DNA of 64,000 bases from Symbiodinium kawagutii (taxonomy: Eukaryota; Sar; Dinophyceae; Suessiales; Symbiodiniaceae). The DNA lies in the NCBI GenBank assembly GCA_009767595.1, contig VSDK01026204.1, positions 213,679 to 277,678 on the forward strand, written 5' to 3'. The notes beneath the pieces are model-generated. The model saw only the letters and a list, made by a program, of their open reading frames with translations, ran no database searches and was not told the DNA's origin. Position numbers and translations under genes: made by a program. Positions 44,220 through 55,319 of the stretch are shown in pieces. Position 1 is the first letter of the stretch. Each line of letters opens with the position of its first letter.

Positions 44220-44606
44220 TCAAGAGTTGGTGGAAGATTTCTTGACGGAACTCTGTTGACAGACTTTTGCCGAAGCATTTCGGTTCGAATCGTGGCCTCC
44301 GTCGAATTGTTGCGCGGTGCTGAAAATGTCAAAGACATCCAGCAGCCGTTTGCGACGTGTCGCCGCGATCTTTGCCGCCATGCTTTCTTGCTTGTTGCCA
44401 CCCAGCAAAGCCTTCACCAGTCGCTCCACCTTGGTGACATCCTCCCCAAGTAGTCCAGTGAGCATCTTGAATGGCGAGACTCTAAGTGATAATGCCCACT
44501 TCAGTCTCACTGGTCGCCAAGCCAGTGCAAAGGCTGTGGCTCCTCGGGGCTTTGGGGGAAAGCACTCGGAGGCCCTTTTCACGGCTTTGGTGGCGGGCTT
44601 GTCGAC
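44220..44606 (-). CDS. candidate coding stretch, unknown product
   Basis: Read leftward from CATAG| at 44606, the frame is open for 128 codons and stops at 44220. It includes PPKPRGATAFALAWRPVRLK, LTGLLGEDVTKVERLVKALL and MAAKIAATRRKRLLDVFDIF. The central part uses mainly G/C-ending codons and looks like amphipathic helices. Further left another minus-strand frame (MLRQKSVNRVPSRNLPPTLE) seems to continue, which hints at a frameshift near 44290. The plus strand is also open over 94 codons. Unrecognised; possibly a decayed gene opposite in direction to the HPP gene. Confidence 0.36.
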   Translation of the reverse strand, partial: VDKPATKAVKRASECFPPKPRGATAFALAWRPVRLKWALSLRVSPFKMLTGLLGEDVTKVERLVKALLGGNKQESMAAKIAATRRKRLLDVFDIFSTAQQFDGGHDSNRNASAKVCQQSSVKKSSTNS

Positions 44607-45236
44607 CTATGCTATGTGACTCGGTGCCAATCCTTGCGAAAGATGAACGGAACATGATGGAACAGGGGACGACGTGGGATGTGTTCACCACGAATTGGAT
44701 GATCCAACATGAATCAGACTTGCAAAATGTGGCAACCTTGCTGTTTAAGCTCAGGCACCTTAATCTCAATCGAGGAACCTTTGTGATTCCCTTGTTTTGA
44801 ATAGGGGGTATCCACAGTCGCTGCGCAACCTGTAATGGCTCAAGATGGCCACGGATTTGCCAGCAACATGGTTCCACCCGTCATGAAGTTGTTGTTTGTG
44901 TTGCTGTATCCCTCACTGTTGTTGCTCATGATATCCCTGTGATGACGGGATCAACCTACGAATTCATCGGTATGTACTACAGACCGTTGCACACCGCAAG
45001 CTATTCCTGACATGTTTTTAGCTACTGGAAGTAGCAGTGTAGTCTTGGTGATCGTCCCACGGTGCTTGTTTACCTCCCTATTCTCCATGGCCGCATGGCT
45101 GCTTATTTACACAGATATTCTTTGGGCGCTGGTTGGCTTCCCCTGAACCATCTGAATCAGCATTGACCATCACAGATTCATGGAAGCTACAGTACTCATT
45201 ACCCATCATAGACTCATAGACTGAATCATAGGTATA

Positions 45237-45356
45237 TGATATGGGTGTTTCTCAACATAGGGGACCCCCAAATCATCCACTAACAATCATTTTTAGCAAT
45301 ACTGTAAACCAACCATAACTTTGGGGGTTCCCAAACTGGCTTGAGAAACCACTATA
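45237..45356 (-). mobile_element. miniature inverted-repeat element, family A, copy 8
   Basis: Left end GATATGGGTGTTTCTCAACA and right end CTTGAGAAACCACTATAC are inverted partners. The inverted core is TGTAAACCAACCATAAC. It lies about 200 bp before the first visible HPP exon, probably in an upstream intron or the promoter region. Confidence 0.8.
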
Positions 45357-45561
45357 CAGTAGTTATTGAATCATTATTGTTAGGTACTTGTAGTATCTAC
45401 TGTTGTTAGCCATTATCAATGGTGTTATAATCCTTGTAAAACCACCGATGGGTTGTATATCCCCCCTGGGTATGCATGGCCAACGCTTGGCTGCTTACCA
45501 CCAGGGTTTTGACGTTGACCATCGGCAAGGTCCACCATCGGATTCTTATTGCGTCGACAGC

Positions 45562-46498
45562 TGTGGGTTCCTCCCTTTGGGGCGGTGACTTTGATCTTCG
45601 CAGCGGATGCAGTGGCTGCAGCCAAGGAAGGGAAGACCATGGATTTCAAAGTGATGAAGCAGACGCTGGAAAAGCAATCAGCACTTTCCTTTAATACATG
45701 TGGGATCATAAGGCTGTCATGCTGTATGGGCGTACACGCAAAATCACCCGAAAACCATTCATGGTTGGAAGGAAGAACCCAGATTCTTTGGGGTCCACTA
45801 CTTCTGGACCCACGCTCTTTATTCATTTTGCAGATCTCGTCTAATTTGGGTGAGTACGCTAGGAAACACCACCTTTGTTGTGTTTCTGTAGCATTTCAAT
45901 GGCCTTCTCTTTCTGTAGCGTTTCAATTGCCCCCCAACTCTTGCCCAATTGTCAACCAGGAAGGCTCTTCAAGCCTGCATTGGCGTGGCCGGTGCCTGCT
46001 TCTTGACCGTGATCCTGGCTCGTGTACTTGGTGACACCCCTGGCATCTTGCGCGGCACTGCCATGGCCGTGGCTGCCTTCTCAATGTATGCCAACCCAAG
46101 CAGCGGCTACTTCCCCCCTGCTGGAGCACTGTGCGCCCTCTATGTGGAAAAGGTGGGAAGGGGGCCATGGTGGTGGGGCCAGGCCATAGGCTATGATTAC
46201 TTTGGGGTTGAAGCTGAGGGTTAATTGGACCTGGATCTAGTTGATGAAGATGCAGAGGTTATCATATGTTGTCATCCAACACTCTCTGCCACTGGATCAG
46301 CTGGTGCGATCTGCTCAGGCGGTGTCCACTGGGGTAACGGCTCCTCAATACAGCTATGCACTCTTCCCCTGCGCCACTGGGGTGGCCTTGTTGTTGCTGC
46401 TGTGCCGCAGCATCACCTTCGTTGCGCACCCATTTTGGCACCTTTTTTGGCCGTTCTCTGCCAAGCACAGCCAGAAGGAAGTCATGGCACAACCCTGA
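45562..46498 (+). CDS. HPP-family integral membrane protein, three visible exons
   Basis: Exon one (45562-45673) follows GTCGACAG and reads LWVPPFGAVTLIFAADAVAA. Exon two (45960-46152) follows GTCAACCAG and reads ALQACIGVAGACFLTVILAR, GTAMAVAAFSMYANPSSG and YFPPAGALCALYVEK. Exon three (46256-46498) follows AGATGCAG, reads YSYALFPCATGVALLLLLC and stops at TGA 46496. The first intron (286 bp) starts with GC, the second (103 bp) with GT; both end in AG and keep frame, the first in phase 2 and the second in phase 0. Known family: HPP proteins (PF04982) have about four membrane helices and an HPPAGA-like motif, here FPPAGA; some members take part in nitrite transport into plastids. The spacing of VPPFGA, FPPAGA and the last helix fits. 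The amino-terminal exon or exons were not found. Exon edges are my inference. Confidence 0.75.
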
Positions 46499-46499
46499 G

Positions 46500-47630
46500 A
46501 GATGCTGATGAGATGAACCAACGTCCATCATAAACCAGCTTCTGAAGCGATGGCCATTTGTAGCGCATAGACTCTACCCACTTCCTGTTTTATATGTTTG
46601 GACTCTTCATGCAAACCACCTGAGGCATGGATCAACAACATTTTGTAAACAATCCCAAACATCTACCCACAATTTGCGTCTCTGGCGAATGCCTTGCTGA
46701 ATCCTATGCCTCCCACAGCAAGTGGTTTGCATCTGAGCATCTTGTGGACATGTCCAAGGTTACATGTCGCACGAGTGGTTTCTGTTACCGTCAAAGGAGA
46801 GCCCCCAGGGCCCATCGTGCCACATCTATCTGCGTTCTGAAAACGAAAAAGGGGCTGCACGGAAGGAACAATTGTTTGATTGCATGTGTGTTTGTGGATG
46901 TATTCAACATACTTTAACATGATACAACACGATATATGTAGGTACACACACATGTACCCTGACAGAATGATGTTGCGGCGTCAAGCTATGCACTGAAAGG
47001 CGGGTTTGTAATTCTTAGCATCTGACATAGAATGGCTATACTGAATCATGTGCAACCTTACGCACTTTGATGAACGCAAATCAGATTGAGGAGCAGCCGG
47101 GTACTCTCGTGAAATCGCCTCAGCTTCAATTTTCAACGATCGCTGACAGAAAGGCATATTATTCATCAGTGCTCATCCGTACGTAAAGAACATTGGTATT
47201 GGTGGGGTCAACTGATAGTAGGCGTAGGATTAATAAACCAATCTGACCAGCGCTTTATTTTTGGAGGGATGGTTCAATCAGCAACAAGTTGCTGGTGATT
47301 GTTGGTCATGCCCTACTTATTGACCATTGACCATGGTTCACAATCACCACGGTTGCCAGTTGCTGGCCAACACAGCAGTCAATCTTTTACACCTTCGCAA
47401 CTTGTTGGTTCTGTATGTCAATGGCAATTGGTCCAAGTATTTGTGGGGGCCCTTAGATCATGCTCTTCCCATGTAAATTTACGGATGATTTTGGGCTTCC
47501 CAATATTGACAACTCCGAACCCCAGCACAAAAGCTTCATTTCCCGAAACCTGACTGAGTGAATTCCCAGATGTTAAAAAACTTAACCATCATCAAGAATA
47601 GCTAAACCTTCCCATGTTGGTAGCTAACCG
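46500..47630. other. stretch downstream of the HPP gene without a well-supported gene
   Basis: An open frame at 46663-46790 (ICVSGECLAESYASHSKWFA) is weakly protein-like. No splice context convincing enough to call. Confidence 0.35.
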
Positions 47631-47636
47631 CTGCCA

Positions 47637-47735
47637 TGATAGCTATCCAGAAATCCCACGGTTCAGGACGGCGCCGGGTGCCGAGGCTCGAACCCCGCGA
47701 TCCTGCGATCAAAGTTGAAGGCAGCAGCGGGGGGC
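47637..47735 (+). CDS. candidate exon, basic peptide
   Basis: A G/C-rich island. The frame reads AIQKSHGSGRRRVPRLEPRD then PAIKVEGSSGGRG. G/C-ending codons; no clear acceptor, possible GT donor near 47731. Also examined as a tRNA because of GGCTCGAACCCCGC, and rejected. Confidence 0.28.
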
Positions 47736-47957
47736 GTGGGTGGTTGGGGTGCCAGTGATGGTTGGTTAAGGTTGGTGAAATCAGTATTTGAATGGATGTT
47801 AATTTAGACAAAACAACTAGGTTAAGGTCGGTTGGTGATGGTTGGTGATGGTTGGTGATGCAAATTTGGACAAAAGACTAGAAAATAAACTAGATGGATC
47901 ATATTTTACTGAAATTTCTGGTATCTATATGGATGGTAAAAATGGTATATATATATA

Positions 47958-48000
47958 TAGGATGAATTGGGGTACCCGGATTTCGAGGAACCACCATATA
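47958..48000 (+). mobile_element. miniature inverted-repeat element, family A, right-end fragment
   Basis: GGATGAATTGGGGTACCC followed by CGAGGAACCACCATATA matches the right end of the family. The left part is missing or replaced by a TA run at 47947-47959. Confidence 0.55.
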
Positions 48001-48766
48001 ATGGACAATCATCCTGGTGAATGACGGTTAATTAACGTTAATTGTTGATGGTTGATGATCATTTTGATATATATTTACACCTTTGTAATGTGCAGAATTT
48101 ATAAAGTTGCAGAATAGTTAATAACTACATACATATGTAGACATGCAATGAAGTACTTGATCATCGTTGAATATGGTCAATAGATTTAACAGTTCTTATT
48201 GATGATAAGGAGAGCAAACAATTTTCAGCCATGGTCCGCAGCATGATTGCAATGAAAGTGGTCAATAGTCGCCGGGTCTTTGACCACGTCCTTGAAATGC
48301 CAAACATTCTATGTTCAATGTACACATGCGATGGACATGAAGAGTGGGCACACTGCTAGGCACTATTGACCATGGTTTGTCCCATAATTATTACCAACGC
48401 ATCAGCTGTCATATGATTATGATTAGCATTGCAATTTCACCCTGTAAGCTATTAGCCCTATTGAAATCAACCATTATCAAACCATTGTTTAGCATTGCGG
48501 CTAAGGGAGAGTTTTAACAACAATCATAGTTCATTGACAATAATGCATAAACAATCACAGTTGACAGCGAACCCCCTCCATGTTTGATGGTAGATCCCCA
48601 GCTACGTTCAAACCTCTGGTGGTTGATTAAGTGCTGGATTTGCCAGTAGCCCTTTAATGATTAATTAATACTTCTATAATGATAGAATGATAGATAGCTA
48701 TGAAGAGTCATTATCCACCTATTGCTCCAATCATCATCATCATCGTCGTCGTTGTCATCATCATCG

Positions 48767-48808
<42 letters not shown>

Positions 48809-49400
48809 ACCATGTGTGCTTATCCCCCGACATGATCAATTGATCCACTGTGAACCGTTATTGAGAAGCAACATTAAACACAACACTGCACAACCACAAC
48901 CACTTAGAACCAGCGGGAACAGCAAACCAACGGCATGAATTCAAGATAACCATAACCATTATAAACATATAATACATGGTGATGAATGGTTGTGATCATT
49001 TACTATCTTACTGGATCTAATTGACATATCATACTTATCAGGGTTTTTGTTTATACTATCTTACTAACTTCTTGAATTTACATACATCACTATATGTTGT
49101 GATCCTTCTTTGTCTTGGTCATATAATCTTATTGACATGTCAATGTATTATTTACCCTACTGATCATCTATTATCTTACTAATTCTTACTATCATCTTTA
49201 GTCAGTCTTACTGATCAGTAAGATCACGTACTTATTTACTGATCGCCCAAGATAGTAATAGTTGATCTGTTTTTTCTATGTCTTACTATAATCTTTGTCT
49301 TACTCTTTTGTTATCTTACTGATCATCTTAATGAACTTTACTATTAATAGTTCAATAGCTATAATGATAGATAGCTATATACAATCCCCAAGAGAATTGA
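48000..49400. other. AT-rich stretch with no supported gene
   Basis: Includes TTATCTTACTGATCA-like runs at 49000-49340 and the ATC microsatellite described separately. No coding-like island. Confidence 0.45.
48731..48809 (+). repeat. (ATC)n microsatellite with GTC interruptions
   Basis: About 25 triplets, GTC-interrupted in the first half and uniform ATC in the second. Confidence 0.97.
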
Positions 49401-49401
49401 T

Positions 49402-49464
49402 ATGATAGCTATCCCAAATCATCCATTATTAACCATTTATAGTAATAAACCAACCATTTTTGAT
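49402..49464 (-). mobile_element. miniature inverted-repeat element, family A, internal fragment
   Basis: CCCAAATCATCCATTATTAA and TAATAAACCAACCATTTTTG are the inverted interior of the family; both ends are lost. It ends about 20 bp before the acceptor of the next candidate exon. Confidence 0.6.
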
Positions 49465-49485
49465 CTATTCATTCGCCCAACTCAG

Positions 49486-49593
49486 TTGGTTCATTGCTCC
49501 ACCCGCGAGGTCCCCGCGCTGATCACCAACCTGAAACTCGCCACCGTGCAAGCGCAGCTGCCGGTCATGGTCTTGGAAGGCGCCAGGGCCAGG
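49486..49593 (+). CDS. candidate exon, unknown product
   Basis: After CGCCCAACTCAG| 36 codons run to GCCAGG|GTTCGA. The peptide reads STREVPALITNLKLATVQAQ then LPVMVLEGARAR. Nearly every codon ends in G or C, in sharp contrast with the DNA around it. Likely a real exon; family unknown. Confidence 0.46.
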
Positions 49594-50438
49594 GTTCGAA
49601 GGTGCCATGGCAAGTCATGGCGCCTAATGGTGATGGCTATGTACTTGTGTTAGCCACATATAGCACCATCAGGTAGATGGATACCTAATGGTTTTGGATA
49701 TGATACCTAGTAGCAGTAGCATACATATTGGCAATGGTTAGCAATGGCTACTTATATGCCTATTATATTGATGGTATGGCTATGATACCTAGTAGCAAAG
49801 GTGATACTTAGTGGTATCAGTGGTTGCTAGTAACAATGGTTAATGCAGTTGCTTGATAGGAGTGGTTGCTAACAATGGTTCACAATAATGGTTCACAGTA
49901 CTGGTTGACAATGCTGCTGAATGACAACAGTTGATCATCAACAGGCCGCCCATTTGATGGATCCTACTACATAAACATATAATAACCCCCAATGGGCCCA
50001 ACAGTTAGATCCAACTACGGAATCATTTTTGGTACCCTTTTTTTTTTTCCTATGTTATCAATCCGGTAAATTAAATTATCCACAAAAACTGCCCGGTTCT
50101 AGTGGAAATCCCAGGTGCGAAGAGCTGGGCATCGAAAGTTGAACATTCTCATGCCCTAGATCGGTGGATTCCAGTACCTGTTTTGTGGCTTGATTCTGTG
50201 AGCCCGTAAAACAATGGGCATGGCAGTTGGTGATATCCAGCTGCTTTCGCTTCCTGTTCCAACCCCAGGCTGGCTACAAAATTTTGTTTTCGCCTCCCGT
50301 GACAACGTCCATTTGGATGTGGATCCACCCAGATTAATTTGTAGAAAAAGACTGGTTCCTGGAAAATCTGGTGGCGTCATGTTCACAGGAGTTTCATCAT
50401 TTTGCTAGCTGAAGCACTGGGAACATGTTGACTCAACT

Positions 50439-50912
50439 TTACCGCAGGATGATAGGTGATGAGGATGAGGAGGTGAGGACAGTAGTCCTGATTTGGAGTT
50501 TGTTTGCTGTTTGTACTGCTGTTGGCCAGTGAAATAGATCCCAGGCAACCAACTGCAGGACAACAGAGTCAAGCTGATGGGGATCTCCATAGCTATGGCT
50601 AGCATTTGGAGCCAATTTTGGTATGAAGCTTGTTGGTTTCCCTGTGAAAGCATCTATCAGTGGTTGTACCCCACCAAAATTGAAGCTTGTCCTTTGAAAC
50701 ATCGTTTTGGGATGGTGGAGTAGGGTCAGCTCAATTTCTAGATCTATCCTTGTCCAGCCGCTAAGCAAGTCATGGGCAGTTTCACAGCACTCAACAGGAT
50801 CACTACCTCGGATTTCGTCAGATTGGTAAACTTCCTCACATTTCCTCACCAATGCCTCTGGATGACTATATGATTTGGTGATCCAATCCGATGTGTTGGC
50901 AGTGTGCCCCAA
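50439..50912 (-). CDS. open frame, possible exon, minus strand
   Basis: A 157-codon minus-strand frame including EALVRKCEEVYQSDEIRGSD, CCETAHDLLSGWTRIDLEIE and FGGVQPLIDAFTGKPTSFIP. The peptide looks plausible, but there is little codon bias and no clear splice boundary. A frame of this length is near the limit of chance. Confidence 0.27.
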   Translation of the reverse strand: MGHTANTSDWITKSYSHPEALVRKCEEVYQSDEIRGSDPVECCETAHDLLSGWTRIDLEIELTLLHHPKTMFQRTSFNFGGVQPLIDAFTGKPTSFIPKLAPNASHSYGDPHQLDSVVLQLVAWDLFHWPTAVQTANKLQIRTTVLTSSSSSPIILR

Positions 50913-51239
50913 TGTACACGTATTCGTTCCAGCAATACATAATAATTAACAGTAACTATGTATAATACATGGGGGCACCCCATTTGAACGCTCCTTGTAT
51001 CCGCGCGTATCCCCGATGTTATTTTTGTAGCGCAGCAGCGCCTTCAGGTGGACAAATTCAGGTGGGTGAACCTATGGTGGGGACCAAGGAGCCTGGGTCG
51101 TGAACTTGGGGGAGACCCAAGGAATTGTTTGGTTTTTTGGGGAGAGGTCATGACATGTCATGATCAAATCATAGGTTTTTTTCACTTTTTTCTTGGGTTT
51201 TCAGATGTTTTGTACCAGGTGAATAGCATAGGATGCGGA

Positions 51240-51455
51240 CCAACAATAGTCAAGGATAGCTACTACGCTAGTTTATACTAGGGGATGGTAGCCAACAATA
51301 GCCAAGAATGGCCACTGTACAGACTAACATTAGGGAACAGTTACCAACAATAGTCAAGAATAACCATTCTACTAGTTGACTATACGGGATGATAACCGAC
51401 AGCAATCAAACATTGCCATTACACTAGTTGCTAACGGGATGGTAAAGATCACCAA
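51240..51455 (+). repeat. 52-bp degenerate tandem repeat, four copies
   Basis: CCAACAATAGTCAAG-like starts lie at 51240, 51292, 51344 and 51396, exactly 52 bp apart, with a fifth near 51452. Units share a later TACTAGTT...GGGATGGTA part. Confidence 0.85.
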
Positions 51456-52229
51456 CAGTAAGCAACAATCTGGTATCGCCACAAATGGATTTGTCAACCT
51501 CCCAAAAAGTCTTGACGATGTTCACTGGGTGTACAAGGTCTTGTCCCCAATCTCATCGTGACACCTCTCGTGATAGTGTAATTGATGGTGATAATCATGT
51601 TTGTAATCGCAATCATGAGACATATCATAGTTGTATTTGTGCCACATCGAATTCGACATGTCTGATCATGATTATTTTCGGATGCGTATGTTTAGACAAA
51701 CAATATCAGAGTGTATTCAATTTGTTTATTGTCACAACAATGTAGCCACGGGGTGTCCTATGTGTACAGAGCCACCCCCTAGAAGGTAGTCCAAGCAATG
51801 GGGAATGTGCGATCCGTTACATCGCATTTTGATTCGCTTGGTGTGGGCTGCGTCCATTGTTTCTAATTTCTAACACATGGTTGGTAGCTTCAAAAGAATA
51901 ATACTGTAGATGTTGATCATGTTTCTTGCATTCAGAACAGCACTTGACATAACTGCACGTTGTCAAAAGTACAGCATACCACTTATTTGTCAATCAAAGC
52001 TAAAGCTAATATTGTGCATTGAAGGCTGGTAAAGCAAGATGATCTTTACCTCACAAACTGATGGCATCCCTGCCAATCACGACCAAGAATTGCGCCGTAT
52101 GGAGCACCCTTTTGCCACATGCTTCCATCAATTGGGCACAGCCACGTAGATGATGTCGCCCGGCAAACGCGACGAACATGCAAATCAGGCGCTTCACCTG
52201 AACAATTTGATGCTGTTTGGGATATCTCT

Positions 52230-52303
52230 CTATATGGTTGTTTCTCAAAATAGGGGGCCCAAAAAATGGTTGGTTTATTACTATACATGACTAGTAATGG
52301 ATA
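52230..52303 (+). mobile_element. miniature inverted-repeat element, family A, left part
   Basis: TATATGGTTGTTTCTCAAAA, TAGGGGGCCC and AATGGTTGGTTTATTACTAT match the left end and core very well. The element breaks off after ACTAGTAATGGAT. Confidence 0.75.
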
Positions 52304-52335
52304 TATTTACATATCATATACATCACATCTGCCAC

Positions 52336-52500
52336 CAGCTTTCCAGTGGCATCAGCATCCAATGCATCTGTGCCTTCCATCGCTGGAGGAGCATCCGCTG
52401 AAAAGCTTTGAGCGTCAGCCGAGTTTTTGGTCTCAGTGGTGGCCTTTGCTCATCGCATTGACCTTTGCCACTGGGTGGCAGCCACGGCAGGCCTTGCTAG
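52336..52500 (+). CDS. candidate exon with hydrophobic segment
   Basis: After CTTTCCAG the frame reads HPLKSFERQPSFWSQWWPLL then IALTFATGWQPRQALLA, ending near GCTA|GCAAGA, a possible GC donor. The Trp-rich hydrophobic part could cross a membrane. Unrecognised. Confidence 0.32.
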
Positions 52501-53703
52501 CAAGACCCAGTTGTGAATGCGGAGCAATGGTTGTAAGCAGCCAATATATTGATTGGGTAAATGTGGGAGCAACAGACATCATGGTCATGGCTTGATGTCT
52601 GCGGAACCCAGGTTGGAGGGGATTGGCCATCCGACTCGGCTGGGGCTCAACAGTCACAGCTGTGACCTTGCAATCCAGATCTGCCACTGTTTGAAAGATT
52701 TTGAAAGTCAAGTCATCTATTGGGGACTTTGTTTCATTGCCATCTCCCGACAGTATTGGTTAGAGATGTGACATGAACTTGGTTCCTCGAGTTCCGCTGA
52801 AGTCATGGTTGTTCCCCTGGTTGGCTCCCTGGTCGATGCAGCGAGATCCGCCCAAATTGATCGTTTCGCTTCATGCTGATTGCAGGAGTACTAAATGCTT
52901 TGCTTGCGAAGCATTATACCATCATTATTCAAGATCAGTATGATCACATATAGTCAATGATGATAATGATTTTCTTAATGACATGTTTCTAGGATTGATG
53001 ATAATCATTATCATTTCCTGTGTTGAGGTTCCCAGGGAATGCTTTTGTTGGCTGCTTTGCCAAGGTTTTAACCACTGTTCTGAGAGAAAACACCGTAAAT
53101 AACAGTGAGTTTTCATAATCTTTTCCAAAATCACTCCCCCATGCGGTGCCGTTCTGGAATTTTTTGGGCATGGCTTATAACCGCCAACCAGTAGTTGGTT
53201 GGATTGGTTCCAGGAGTTCCGTTTCGGTACCTCGATTTCCAGCCATGACCATACACTGCAGCCCCAGGCTGTATGCATTGGAGGCAGGGCAGCTCAGTGT
53301 TTCGTTCAAGGAATTGAATAGGAGGATGATGGTTTCACCGGTCTCACCCATCCCTAGTATAACAAACTACAAGACAAGAAACTTGCGTATATAATAAAGT
53401 GTATATATATATATATATATAGGCAGAAGAATAACCTTGACGAATTGGTTTGCTTACGATCTATGATTTGTATGGGCGAACATTTCCCACCCTACATAGC
53501 CACCCTGCACCTACACATAAAGCGTTGCGATGAATGCAGGGTCCGCAAGTGATCCTCAGAAAGTTACAAGAAGGATCAAACAGTAGGGTTGGAAAGAGCC
53601 AGAGTCAAAGTAATAAATTCAGCTGGTTGGACAAAAATGACACACACGCACACACCCTAGCAGGACCTGGTTCACCCACTTTGCATCAAATCAGACAGAG
53701 ATG

Positions 53704-53812
53704 AAATGGTGGTTTCTGAAAATAGGGAACCCCAAAGATGGTTGGTTTATTACTACAACTGATTAATATTGGATGATTTGACGGGTACCCCTATTTTGAG
53801 AAACCACCAAAA
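53704..53812 (+). mobile_element. miniature inverted-repeat element, family A, best-preserved copy
   Basis: Left end GGTGGTTTCTGAAAATAGGG and right end CCCTATTTTGAGAAACCACC match as inverted repeats at 19 of 20 positions. Between them: ACCCCAAAGATGGTTGG, TTTATTACTACAACTGATTA and GGATGATTTGACGGGTACCC. No coding capacity. Used here as the family reference. Confidence 0.9.
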
Positions 53813-54149
53813 TATTCCACGGCGACGAATTAGATGATGTGATGCTCGGGGTTGCTCGATCCCACGGGGCAGGGATGATTTGGTTGACGGGTACCAGAAC
53901 CAAATCATAAGCCGATTTTATGCCGTGTTTCATTTTTCATGAGTAACTTTGGTCTTTGGGTTTCAAATGTAGGGGCATGCACCGTACATGTTGGGTGGGT
54001 CATGCCATAGCAACCAGGGCACCAACATTTATGCCCATTTTGACCCAGGCTTCCTTTTCGTTCACTACTTCTCGAACCAGAGCGACAATGGCTCATCCAA
54101 GCGACAACGTTGGGACGGCCCAAAGGGATGGCGATTGGCCCGAAGAGGG

Positions 54150-54213
54150 TTCACCGGTTGTGACCGGTTTTGACCGGTGGTGACCGGTTGTGACCGGCTG
54201 TGACTGGTTGAGT
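54150..54213 (+). repeat. 10-bp tandem repeat TGACCGGTTG
   Basis: Six units with small changes (TGACCGGTTT, TGACCGGTGG, TGACCGGCTG, TGACTGGTTG). Each contains the palindrome ACCGGT or a near copy. Confidence 0.92.
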
Positions 54214-55019
54214 CTAGCCGAAAGGGCGACTGATGGTTGATGGGTGTCCCCAGCATTCACAAATTGTTGACTGATGATTGGATGCTTCGATTCATGGTAA
54301 AATGCCCAACGGACAAATAGGTGGGGATCGCCGCGATTTATGGAATGAACAATGTCGTTGCGAGTACATGCGAGTACTACTGTCAGATAACCATAGAATA
54401 CCGTAGATAACCAGGGAAACACAGGATATGATATACATTATCATGAATGAACATCATGATATAATCAATATCTATCATATATTGTATGATATGTTCACAT
54501 ATACACATTGTATTACATCATAGCCAATGCAAACAATCTCGATGTCTGTGGGGTGACCCCCATGTGGCATTTGCGTGTCCATGTGAATGCCAACCATTTT
54601 TTTCGCTTTACATTTTCCAGTGAGTTTAGCATTTTATCCATTAAAATCCATTATCTTAGCATGTTTGATGCCAACCATTTTATCCATGTTCAGCATCTAT
54701 CCATGGCATGCTGTTTCCACCATTTCCACCCCGAGTTCGTCGACAGCCCGTGCCGCCTTGGACACTGTTGAGGTCTTCGCATGTCCGGCCGGGGAGTCTC
54801 GGAGGATGACTCCGTGCAGCTGCCACTGAAGGAAGGCCTAGAGTCGCTCAGCAGCAACCACTAGGTATGTCATGGCCAATAGTTAATCATGGCTAATGGT
54901 TGATGATTGCCAATCATGTTAGTGGCTAATCATCAGTGAAGCTCTCAAATTTTGGATCTACTTCAGTCCACTCTGATCCACTTCAGTCGACTTCAGTCCA
55001 CTTCATATTCTCAGATTCT

Positions 55020-55139
55020 CATACCTTTGAAAACGACACCTGCTGTCCTTGTGCCGAGGGAAGTTCCAAGGGATTCCCATGGCAAGATCGGTGCCGAGGT
55101 CAGGTTTGCCTCCGCCGCCCCCCATGGGCGTCTACTCAG
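55020..55139 (+). CDS. candidate exon, unknown product
   Basis: The frame reads LKTTPAVLVPREVPRDSHGK then IGAEVRFASAAPHGRLLR in a G/C-rich island and continues to about 55250. A second frame is also open. A separate short terminal-exon-like piece lies at 54773-54863 (MSGRGVSEDDSVQLPLKEGL then ESLSSNH and TAG). Confidence 0.32.
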
Positions 55140-55319
55140 GCTGGTGGGCATGGCTCCCAACCGTTCCCAGCCTCGTTTTTTTTCGTTGAACATGAAAGAC
55201 CCAGCCACTTGGAGTCTGGGGGTACTTATAGGACTTGACAATAGAGGGAGCATAAGAATCAATGACATGGAAAACACAAAGCCTTACCCAGTATCATCAA
55301 ATATGACTTGAAGGTTTCT

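Noticed and set aside
47670..47745. tRNA gene on the minus strand around GGGGTTCGAGCC
   Set aside because: The bases flanking the loop do not form a T-arm stem and no acceptor stem or anticodon arm can be placed. The GGTTCGAATC at 16425 fails in the same way.
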